A stretch of 64,000 nucleotides of DNA from Trichoplusia ni. Its lineage: Eukaryota > Arthropoda > Insecta > Lepidoptera > Noctuidae. Of the stretch, positions 48,401 to 58,300 are shown piece after piece. Position numbers and translations under genes: made by a program. Numbering within the stretch: the stretch's first letter is position 1; each line of letters opens with the position of its first letter. The stretch covers positions 14,051,328-14,115,327 of the forward strand of contig NC_039480.1 of NCBI RefSeq assembly GCF_003590095.1, written 5' to 3'. The notes under the pieces were generated by a model. It saw only the letters and a list, made by a program, of their open reading frames with translations, had not been told where the DNA came from and searched no databases.

Positions 48401-49660
48401 GGAGTATGATTTAAAGTGCAAGACATTCGCAAGAGTCAATTGAAAAGGTTTTTCTTTCTTATTGTAGACGTCCTTAATATTTACCTTCAACAAATGACGA
48501 TAGTATAGATATTATATTATTATAAAATGATGCAACGGTTTCCTCACGCGTATTTTCAGGATTGCCCGACTAGTTTCGGACCCAAACGAAATCCTGAATC
48601 ATGAGCTAACGCGGCGGCAAGATCGCGATTATAGACTAGTCATTTTACAATAGGCATATTTTTTTATCGCCCATAATTGAGTAGATAACTTCTACTTGTA
48701 AATTCTACATATATATATTTCGCTTTTATACAGCTTACTAACAATTAACTTACGTAACGGATGAGAGCAATTTAACTGAGATTACTGCTATTAATTGTTA
48801 CTACTTAATTTATCTTGCAAGGCACGGTTCAAGCTATAATATAAAGTTTGTAGGTATATACCTTAGTACTTGAAAAACTGCCAGATTGATTAGATAGGAC
48901 CTGCCCACATTTAGAACGGCCTCAAAATGTGTTGTTAGATGTAATCTAGAACCTGTACTTCTACGCTGTGTTCATAAACTGTAGAAGCAGTAAAAAGTTT
49001 TTAATGTTTATCTGTGTAGCAATCTCCTTGAGGTAATTTGTGCGCGTAGAGTACGTATAAGTGTATATTCGCAGTAGATGCAGATTATACTATATTACTG
49101 GATAAGTTTAAAAAAATGGACATTTTGAATTCCCAAGTCAAAAATTGCGGTGTTTAATTATTATGAATTTAGAATTTTTTCCGCAAGCCACTTCTCAACA
49201 CCTTTTCAATTTAAAATGTGTGTACTGCGACATTATTATTTGTAGGAAAAATGGCTTTGAGTTAATTTTGCTCGCTTAAGCCGTAATTTCATATATCTTC
49301 AATCATTTATTTGCTTTTGGAGTATTGATTTATCTGATGTTATCTAATGATCATACTGCTCACTTTACCAACTAACCTAACCAACAACAATAACTTGTCT
49401 GTAGGTACGACGTCGACAACAGCTTAGAGGCCAGTTCCCACCGCAGCCACAAGCGGCGGAGATCAGCCCAGCCCCTACACGCGCACGTGCACGTCCCGGC
49501 GGCGTGCGGCGCGGCGGCGGGCGCGGGGGAGTTCCTCGTCATGGCGCGCCGCCGCCTCGGCAGGTACGCGCTCGTGTGCGCGCCCCGCCTGCCCGACTGG
49601 CAGAGGGTCGTGGCCGCCAGGGACGCTGACGGGGCCGCGCATTGTACTCTGCAGCATTAG
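21353..49660 (+). CDS. Metrnl: Meteorin-like secreted protein (five exons, complete)
   Basis: Exons 21353-21447, 44409-44620, 44843-45130, 47544-47691 and 49405-49660 give 999 coding bases, 332 aa plus TAG, with every phase matching. Meteorin-family proteins are secreted signalling factors (glial differentiation, axon growth and metabolic/immune roles in vertebrates); the insect function is not known to me. Residues 1-20 (MEPWRLFWTIFLGVLCRAEA) are a signal peptide. The mature part has ten cysteines (27, 49, 81, 136, 181, 184, 194, 282, 306, 328), the number conserved in the family. Family landmarks are DQCDWTGSGLT near the mature N-terminus, VYLRCREGSISWVYPRGALR (45-64), and near the end GAGEFLVMARRRLG with CAPR. 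NDT at 100-102 is a sequon. KRRR at 264-267, in a linker before the last three cysteines, is a possible processing site. The length is close to vertebrate METRNL (about 311). The first intron is 22.96 kb. Confidence 0.92.
21448..26400. other. Meteorin-like intron 1, 5' part
   Basis: No exon. A GC-rich islet at 22610-22790 (see findings) stands out in AT-rich sequence, and a second denser patch lies at 24930-25100. Frames at 23561-23872 (minus) and 23990-24187 (plus) show no family features. Confidence 0.6.
26401..30338. other. Meteorin-like intron 1, GC-islet segment
   Basis: Average GC is visibly higher than in the flanks, with islets at 26463-26540, 27660-27730, 29640-29700 and 30085-30190. 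A 165-codon frame at 26827-27324 is the longest open frame outside the real genes. No recognisable repeat. Confidence 0.5.
26463..26540. promoter_or_regulatory. CpG-rich islet, candidate control element
   Basis: 'ggtgcgcaggcgcagcgcgg' and 'ccgcacgagctgcatattaatg' form a CpG-dense patch in the large intron, with no coding frame or repeat resemblance to explain it. Function is a guess. Confidence 0.2.
30339..30556 (+). repeat. Non-autonomous element with GTCT microsatellite (copy 2)
   Basis: Same element as 20554-20766, opposite orientation, with about eight CTGT units and without the 'gggcgaagccgcggg' segment near its far end. It is the only dispersed element of a recognised lepidopteran family in the 23-kb intron. 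Confidence 0.85.
30376..30407. repeat. (CTGT)8 microsatellite
   Basis: Perfect tetranucleotide run inside the mobile element. Expected to be length-polymorphic. Confidence 0.95.
30557..34500. other. Meteorin-like intron 1, central part
   Basis: No exon or RNA gene. GC islets occur at 31985-32015, 32380-32510 and 32985-33100. A perfect 16-bp palindrome lies at 34130-34145. Confidence 0.5.
32380..32510. promoter_or_regulatory. CpG-rich islet, candidate enhancer
   Basis: 'gctgtgcggcgcgtgccac' and 'ctcgctcgcgcgctccgccg' are followed by AT-rich homeodomain-like 'ttatgattac' and 'tttaatgg' text. This GC core with an AT flank is common in developmental enhancers. No coding frame. Confidence 0.22.
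38434..38516. repeat. Miniature element with 11-bp terminal inverted repeats
   Basis: GGCTCTACCAC at 38434-38444 and GTGGTAGAGCC at 38506-38516 are perfect inverted copies bounding 83 bases. The interior shows no coding capacity. No target-site duplication is evident. Confidence 0.5.
39035..39190. promoter_or_regulatory. GC-rich islet, candidate control element
   Basis: About 155 bases, CpG-dense ('ggggcgcccacgcgtcccgc', 'gggacggcgctcggcgacga'), inside the AT-rich intron, with frequent stops in all frames. Function unknown. Confidence 0.2.
44409..44620 (+). CDS. Metrnl: Meteorin-like exon 2
   Basis: Acceptor ttcttttcag, donor g|gtaact. Encodes the most conserved block (VYLRCREGSISWVYPRGALR) and C81. 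Confidence 0.93.
44843..45130 (+). CDS. Metrnl: Meteorin-like exon 3
   Basis: Acceptor cattttttacag, donor g|gtgaga. Encodes RLFVEGARRLVPLY, C136 and the clustered C181, C184 and C194. Confidence 0.92.
45131..47543. other. Meteorin-like intron 3
   Basis: No gene. A GC-rich islet at 45640-45785 ('cgacgcggcggggagtt', 'cccgccgcgccgcccgcgc') is unexplained. The frames at 45221-45505 and 46390-46584 are without features. Confidence 0.6.
47544..47691 (+). CDS. Metrnl: Meteorin-like exon 4
   Basis: Acceptor atctttccag, donor ag|gtaagg. Encodes VSRGVIISS and a charged, acidic stretch (EQEDDYY) without cysteines, the start of the linker. Confidence 0.88.
47692..49404. other. Meteorin-like intron 4
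   Basis: No gene. A short repeat tail ('aggagcctaatttggataaatg') lies at 47898-47935, and a similar tail is found at 57538-57575. Confidence 0.6.
47898..47935 (+). repeat. Dispersed-repeat tail
   Basis: 'taggagcctaatttggataa' matches the lepidopteran repeat ending 'gaggagcctaatttgaataa'; a second copy is at 57538-57575. Confidence 0.5.
49405..49660 (+). CDS. Metrnl: Meteorin-like exon 5
   Basis: Acceptor gtctgtag. Encodes the basic linker with KRRR, then C282, GAGEFLVM, CAPR and C328, and ends TAG. Extremely GC-rich (runs of GCG), which creates long antisense frames that are not genes. Confidence 0.92.
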
Positions 49661-51165
49661 TGCGAAGCCAGTTCGATATCAAGAGAAAATCGATACCTGA
49701 TACGACAGTGGTAGGATGCCGAAAAAAGTTTAATAAAGTTGATGGATGTGGAGTCAACCCTGTCCAGGGTGTTTGGAGTCTTTGACTTTGGTGTTTGCAA
49801 AAGGAACAGTCTGTCGTCAAGAAATACACTAATTGTTGCTCCTAACAGCGTTAACAATGAAGATTGCTACGCATTTAAGTCAGAACTCCATATCGTTTGA
49901 GCGCCAACTGAAGAACATCAAAATCAGTGAGAGGAAATCGTTTCCGAAGTAACACCTTTAACTGGCTTTCCCATGAAAAATCCGTCGTTCTACCAACTGT
50001 GTCGTGATCAGTGAAAAACGCTCAAGTGTATGTTGTCTCTGTGGACACTCAGTGTAGAGACAACAGCTGACATTTTGTTAAGTCGTACTCAACAGTGATA
50101 CATTGTTGCTAGCTCCTATATTCGAAGAATTACCTTAAGATATATTATGTTACTGCTTGCCATAAAATAAGCTTGCGTATAAATGCAATATTGTACAAAA
50201 GTTCTATTCTTTATTTATGTATCAAATGTTTATATTTACATAATGTAAAATGTTTGTAGATTTTAATGAAATGTGGTCCAGAGTGCCAAAATATATAAGA
50301 TCTTCAGTTAGACGTAAGGTTGATCTCAACTCTGTACATATTATTGTTAAGTGGGATGTGTTGAAAGCCATATTAATTAAGCACCATAATTATAGATAGT
50401 AATATATTGCAGATATTGTGTGATTTTGTTATATGCCTTGTTAGTGCCACTATTGTAAGTTTTGGTGTTCGTGAAGACACTAACATATTAAGTGAAAGTT
50501 TTTTGGAGATATTTGTAATTGATATTTTTCATATTTAACTAGCTGGCTGGAATTGTGAATTAAGGCCTCTATCAATTTTATAGCAACGTTTTGAAGTCTT
50601 TTTTTGACCAAGATTATAAAATATAATTCAGCGTCAAGATACTGTTGCAGAACTATTAATAGCAGAGCCAAAACTAAGCAGTGTTTATATTTTTCGGCTT
50701 TACTGTTACTATAGTAAAGTAACAATCATCAAAGTATATTTCAGATATTCCCACCCCTGGTGATTATTATCCGATTTTTTATTTGGGTCATTTTGGTTAT
50801 TTCTTAACATTATTTTATCTTCCATGTCATCCACTATCATAGTCCAATAGGACCACAATCCATAACTTTACTTATAACTCGGTGCTTTTAATATATCAAT
50901 GTCTTTAGAGCTTCCATACAGATTTATATTTAATATTCTTATATCTTAACAGATACCATACAGCCTATATTGTGAATAAGTAGTAATATATTTTGTACAA
51001 ACATTACGATAGCTGTCAATTTGTGATATAGTTTACAACGAGTATGTTTAAATGTGCCTATTGTATATACGAGTATATATAGATATTGACAATACAGTGT
51101 TTATAAATATACACATATTATGTAAAAAGAAAACTGTTAAATAAAATAGTTACAAAACTTATTTA
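49661..51165 (+). other. Probable 3' UTR of the meteorin-like gene
   Basis: AT-rich, no coding frame. AATAAA at 51140-51145, followed by a T-rich tract, is the best end signal, implying a UTR of about 1.5 kb. Confidence 0.45.
51140..51145 (+). terminator. Poly(A) signal AATAAA (meteorin-like gene)
   Basis: Canonical hexamer with a downstream T-rich element (51165-51177), the last strong plus-strand signal before the convergent TEX2 side. Confidence 0.4.
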
Positions 51166-51299
51166 TATTTTTTTTATCTTGAAGTCACACTTAGAATTAC
51201 GAAATCAAAAGAGGACTTAGATAAATAAAATAGATACACATTAATATAAGCGGCAAAATTATTATGTCCGTGTATTAAATGGGCATGGTAAGAACGGAA

Positions 51300-54200
51300 A
51301 ATGCGCATAAAATATAGCAATTCGTTTATTGAAAAAATCACAACTGATACCACATAGAAAAACTACTCGGCACGGTTTAACTCTTAACTATATATAATAT
51401 CACATAAACACTTTATAATTTGATAGACTACATACATATACATTTATTCGTATTTGGTACACTTTGTGAAAATACCAATCACCACGTGATCGCAGCTACA
51501 ATAAAACAAAACAAAAATATCCTTTTACATTCGAATGTTAAAAAAAAAGTCACCTACAAAAGAACCAACGAAAAAAAATATACATATTGAATAAATAAAA
51601 TAAATGGACCGGATCGACGTTATCTTTAAATAAAATACATCAATAAATACTATTTTACAGTCACCGAGTCGAACCGCCACGAACCTTGACACGCACCTCG
51701 CATTCACTAAGCAATGAACACATCGGCTTGCTTCAGGCCGTATTACATAATTATAAACAAACCACAACTTAGTTCACCTCCTCAAAAACATCATGACATG
51801 AAACATATTGAAGACATTTCACTACAATCCGTTTGCCGCTACTACTGAATACTATTTCCATGTGAATCAAATTATGTTCAACTGCATATGAAAGGATAAA
51901 CACACAGGTACGTAGTTCACAAATGTGATATGTATTCACTGTCTTTTCAAAATATACGTCTTCGTAAACTACTTGTCGGAGCAAATTGAGTATCTAAATC
52001 GGTAGAGTAACTAAAACTTACACAAACATTTACGTTTCACTATTGTTTTAGAACATCAATACAGTACAAGTTTAGAATTTATACTAAAACAATATATCCA
52101 ATAGAGGATGTAGGCAACAATATTGATCCAAACATTCATAAGACTTACATTTACGTAATATATTATAAAGGTTGCAAAATAAGTCTTACAAAACGAGTGT
52201 CTATTATAAAACGGATTTTTGGCATTCTCTGTGAATATATTAATTATAGTAGCAATATAAAAAAAAGAATTAATACTAAGCAGCATAATAATTATAGATT
52301 AAATTACAGAATAGTTTTGCTATTTTTGTTTATATTTTTTCATTCTTTTCATTTTATTATTTATTCCGTAATTTAGTCTATAAGTCCAAACATTCAATTT
52401 AACATTAAATTCGTACTATTTAGCACACACACGCCGTCACCGCCAATTAATGAGCAAGTTACAATCAGCCTTCATGGTTCCTAACCTTCGCAACAGCACA
52501 CGCCTGATTTTCACATTCAATAATACAAATCTTTTCCTAACATAGAAGCAAATACCAACAAAGATTCTTGTTTACGTCTACAACATATAATATTTAATCA
52601 CCAGACATTTTAATGTCAAACGCACAATGAAAAATGCAATTTACGACACATCAAGAAAAAACGAAAAACTGTGCTACGTGCAAGCCAATCAAAAGACACT
52701 TGTGCGACGAATTTAGAAATAATGAAGAATTTAATAGCGAATTCGAAAAACAGGTGAAACACGATTACTAGAAGAAGCCAATAGAAAACACATTAGAAAT
52801 GTTACCAACTACTAGAAAAATATGAATGATCATTAACATTTATACAGTTTAAGTCAATACTCTTCAAAATATTAATTTATTTTCATAGATATACAATATA
52901 TTTTATATTTTTATAGTCTCGTTATTTATAAAATTTGATATTGCGATTACTAATAACAGGTTAAGACGGAATTATTGTCGAAAATATTTATTTGTAACGC
53001 GAGGAAGCTCGTTTGAGTAAAAGTGGTGGTGAAAAAACAAATTCTTCCTCAAAAATAATGAAATATTATGAAACACAAATAAAATTATTTATATGGCGAC
53101 ATTAAATTATTATGGAACATAATACCTAAAGCATAAACAAGAAGATAATCTACAGGTTAACTAATAGTTACATCACAGTTAAAATAAATAAAAATAATAC
53201 ACTAAAGATGAAAATAAACATTACCTCAATATACATAAATATTCTTAAACGTAAAGTATATTCCTTGTATTGTATGTGACACTAACAGCACTAACAGTAC
53301 ACCTTGTGCCAGAATGTATAATATTCAATTGGTTAAAAATACGTTAAATACATTTTCTAATGATCAGCAAGAAACTTGAGTAATGAAAGACTTTACCAGG
53401 GCGCCTATCAACACGTCCTACAGTAATATTGGTACAAATATTGCAGTTTTACGACACACTCATCATGAATGTTTGTTCCACAACTGCACACCAAATCACA
53501 ATTCTACGTCTCTTGGCTAGAGGAAGAGTTATGTGTTGGCAGACCCCTGTCCATCAAAATCGCATTTGGCAACGTCATAATTCAATTAACTTGCCGAAAA
53601 TTATACCACCACACAAAAAAAAAACTAAACATTAGAAAAACTATAATACTGCGTTTTAGGATATTAACGACGCATCTATTTATTTACTTCAGCACTGAAT
53701 GGTGAGTACCTATCGATGTAACAGCAATGATTGCAGAGAACCTCGACTATCGTAAGATATATTTTTTTCAACGTGTATGTATATCATAAAATTGAATTTA
53801 TTCTCAACAAGAAAGAAAAATAGTTACACAATAAGTTTTATATATTTTTAAATGCTAATTCTATTTTTTATTTCATAAATTTTACATCTTATTTTTATAT
53901 TATAAATCTAATCATTGCACATACGCTTTTGCTGTAATTTTTATGTTACGTATGTTTTAGCTCATAAACGTTCTTTGTTAAGACAAAGTCAACAATTTCA
54001 AGTGCTCTTAACAATTTATGTGCGTTAACCTCTCAATTATTGCACAATTTTCTTGATCTAAGGCAAGATATTATCAAAATTAAAATTTAGAAATTTAATA
54101 TCAAGTAATGTAATTTAAACATCGTCGGAATTCTTCAGAGCAAAATAAAGTTAATTTTTAAATCTTACGTTGTATCCAAATGTTTTGTAAAAGGTTAACA

Positions 54201-55198
54201 AACAATTTGTTATAATAAAAGTAAATCTTAAGTTAACACAATACTAAAAACGATGGCTGGATAAAATGCTTATTTTGTGGTTTAATCACACTTCTTAAAA
54301 GTCAAGTAAGAAACTAAGTAAAACTTTGATTCGATGTTTATTATCGCTGTTAACATAATGAAAGAACCAGAATACTTGCATCCTTTTACTATAGGTCTGT
54401 TGACATCAACTTAGGAAGTAAAATGATCTTTAATTCCATAGAAATAAAGGCGGTGTCAGTGGCATTCTATAGATCTACTTTGACTTACAAAAGCCAGGAC
54501 TTTTTATAGCTTGTATTTATCTGGTTTTAAAGATTGATATTACTTTCATTGAATTCTATTGTTTCATCTTTCTATTGTTGAAAACTGTTGGCAACACGGC
54601 AGTTAGAACTCTGTGTCACTAACATAAATGTCTAATATACATATTTTTAACACTTTCAGATGACATACACACTAATCAATATTCCTGTGTTTGAGAATAA
54701 TACCGTTTACGTTTTTTTTTGAACGCTGAATGTAATTTTTAATTACATAAAGCAAATTTATTTTACCCTCTTTTAACAAGTTTGGGAAACCGAGTTACAA
54801 TACAGGGTTCTCAAGTTTTACAGATTAATTCACTCTACGAGTGTTTTTATAGACGAGAGCCCTCTATAAATCTGACATATCTACAAGCCAAAATGCTAAT
54901 GAAATCGCTCAAATGAATGAAAACGACAAGTCTTAGTTTATGCACGAAACATATAGCTAAGTGCTTTGGAAATGTTTATGCAACTTCTAACGCAAAAGAT
55001 AACGAAAATAATTGTCATTTTTAACATTTAAGCGATTACTAACAAGCTTAATTCTTGTAGAATTATCAATAAAACAGGGGCAGACTTTCTTTTTTTTCCT
55101 AACACACCATCGGCACATAAAAATGAGGTTATAGTACCAACTCAAAGTCACAATACTTGAACGCTTGGCGTACACTCATACAACACATATACGTACAT
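51300..55198 (-). other. Possible long 3' UTR of TEX2
   Basis: About 3.9 kb without exons or recognised repeats between the TEX2 stop and a minus-strand AATAAA (plus-strand tttatt near 51325). It could be one long UTR or UTR plus spacer; nearer minus-strand signals also exist (for example near 52365). Confidence 0.3.
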
Positions 55199-55388
55199 TC
55201 ACTCGAACTGCACGGGCGTGGGCGTCATGATGTCCACGATGATGTCCTCCATGTTTGGAAGTACTAGAACCTTCTCGAACTCCTTGCTGAGCTTCTGTTC
55301 GATCCAGTTGCTGATGTGGGCGAAGCGGAGAGTCCTCGCGCCGACAGCTGGCCGGGCTTTTAATACGAGTTGCGGGTTCGTTCTGAAC
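55199..55388 (-). CDS. TEX2: TEX2 last exon
   Basis: Acceptor ctcccccag, stop TGA at 55199-55201. Encodes GFRTNPQLVLKARPAVGART, then NWIEQKLSKEFEKV and LPNMEDIIVDIMTP. The tail is shorter than in human TEX2. Confidence 0.93.
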
Positions 55389-58300
55389 CTGGGGGAGAGG
55401 TTTTGTTTATTGAGTATGTGGCCATTTGTTTCTATAAATTGAGCAGTAGTCTACTTTTGAATAGTTGGTAAAACGTCGGCCGTTTGCATTCTAATTACAT
55501 ATGAAAGCGATTCAATCTTTAGCGAAGTATATCTATTATCTAATAGTTAGTCAGTTTATCCTATTACATCCCGGGCACCATACATAAGATCTAGAATATA
55601 AGGGACAAATCCGAATCGTTGGAAATACATAGCCGGGTCAATAGGCATCTAGTCTTTATGTAGAACTTTATGAGGAATACTTCACAAAAAACCGCTATTT
55701 CGCACTATACACATCTGTCATACTAGACGTCTATTTTATTAGCACGTACCCGATCCAGAGTCTGTCGTGCGGCGGCGGCGGCAGGTTGAAGGCGAGGCGT
55801 CCCTCCAGCGCGTGCACTTCCAAGTGCAGCTTGATGTCCGTGTTGGACAGGCCTTCCATCGCGCGCTTCACGTACTTATAGTCCGTCACCTGTAGATATG
55901 AACATAGCATTCACTCAAAACACATTTTTTCCATTTTTTTGGGACTAGTCCCTCCTCAAAAACATTATGATTTCCGTAGACATGAATTTCAGAATAGATT
56001 ATTCATTAGATTAGATTTCAGATAAGATATAAATTATTATTTATTAGCACCAGACGCAAAAAGCGTAGTTTTATAAATTGGATCGTTTTCGGTGTCTGTC
56101 TGTGGCACCGTAGCTTCTAAACGGATGAACCGATTTGGATGTGGAAATTTTTGTTGAAACAAATTACCTTACATAAACACAACCTTTTTTAATAACCTTA
56201 ATTCTTAACGGTGGTTGTTAATTTTTATGAGCAGAACTGGCATTTCAAATATAACCTCAAACCCACACATTTTCATAATAGCTCTTTACGCATTTAAGCT
56301 TTCGGATTCATTCTCATTAATGGTTCTTATTTTGTCAAATAAATATTAAAAACACCTTAAATGTTTGTATTACTCACTTGTTGGAAATATTTATTTGTGG
56401 CTATTTTGTCGACCATACGTAAGAACTTCTTTTTGGAAGAACCTCCTTCCGTGGCCGTACTAGATCTGAAATGTACGTAATTTATAAGTCACAATGGTAT
56501 GGTAGTGTAAAAAGTAATAGGAAGTCAACTTTATTGCGTTGAAATGAAAAGAAAGTGTCAGTTTATTTTTTAACATGGTCGTTCGTAATAATCTTTCACG
56601 AGTTGGTGACTGGGTATAAAAAGAAAAAATCTCATTAGTCCCTCAGTTAGATAATTGAAAAGTTTGAGACACGTATTTTTTTCTTTTTCAGAAAAACTAG
56701 AATTGGCAAAGATTAACTGCTTTAAAGTTTAGGAGAGGGGGCTTGTAACGTAACGATCGAGCAAAATTTATACTCAATCGTGACGTCACGCGTAAGTTTC
56801 ATTCACTGTAATTTGGTCAATTTATGTTTGCGGGACAAACTAAAAAATACGTATCCATTATTATACAAAAAACTACAAGACGGACACTGCAAAAAAAAAT
56901 TGTCATCATCCCTATTTAGTATCTAGATTTCCAATTTCCGAGTTATTTTTTTGTGCACACAACACTTAGACATTATTTACTATATTTCGTCTACTATACA
57001 TTACTATGTATCATCGTATAATATGGCAGGAGTCACGACTCCTGTACATGTACAACGTGGTACACGTAGCACGTTGTACATGTATATTGTAATAGTGTAC
57101 AGTCACATCAGCCGACGGTAGATACTTACATCACGGTATCAGTAGAGCCGATGGTCTCGTTGCTGTCGACGGGCTGCACGGGCGGGCTCTCGTCATCACT
57201 GCTGGACTCCGCCGAGTCTTCCACGTCCGAGTCGAATATCGCGGGCTTGCGAGTCTGTGGGGTGGGACACAATATATTAGGATATGATGTAATAATCATG
57301 TAGTATAATGGTGGACACAACATGGTTAAGCGTACACCAGGAATAATACGTGATGATATGTGAAATAACCATTATACGCGACGTGTTACAGGTTCGATCT
57401 TCCCGCAGGACAAGCATTTGCGTGTTTGCCCATGTAACTTGTCGTTTTATGAGTAAGAATCAATGTAACATACGATTATGTATACAGTTTTTTCGTTAAA
57501 GCTAGAACACTTAGGAAGCTGTGAAGAATATTCAGGGGAGGAGCCTAATTTGAATAAGCGGTTTAAGTTTTTTTACAAAACTAAACGTTAACTAACTACC
57601 TGTCCACAAAAAATACTTTAAATACATATCTATTCGCCAGAATAAAACATGCCTTGATGGAATAACCATAATTCCTACACACACTCCTATTCAATCCTAT
57701 TTCAACAACAAGCTAAGGTATTATAACTCACCCGCAACGTTGTCCTAGAGAGCACGGGCCCGGAAAGGTTGGCGTCGATCTCGGCCGGATCCACGAGGTT
57801 ATCGCACGGGGCTGGCTTCATCAGCTCCTCTTCCAACGTCACGTCTGTTGGATTGCAGTATGAGATTAGTTAATGAGTCGTTAATATTCGATATTACGTT
57901 TGATAATTAGGTACTAAACATCAGTTCACAAAAACTGTTTAACAAAATAGTTTTGCTATTTGTCGATATCTGATCGCTGCAATCTCAATTCTTTATTGCG
58001 ATCTTGTAACATTGTCTTAGCATGTTATCAATTAAGCAAACATACGGTAATAATTCAAGACATCATAATTTATAACACGTGTGGGTGATCATTGTCCTAA
58101 GTCAATATTGCTAACGTAGTTTTTGATGTTTGTTCTGTTTTTACGTTGCTAAAACTTCACAAAGTGGTGAAGTGATTTAGTCCAGTGCAAGGATATTTTG
58201 AGAAAAGTTAATGGCAGGACCAGGGAGATACGCCAAATATAATTTACAACGTCGTGTTTTGTCAATGACATCCTCTCCCTTCTCACCATTCATATAGCTC

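Noticed and set aside
49475..49829. Minus-strand frames rich in Arg/Ala over meteorin-like exon 5
   Set aside because: Produced by GCG runs of the sense exon.
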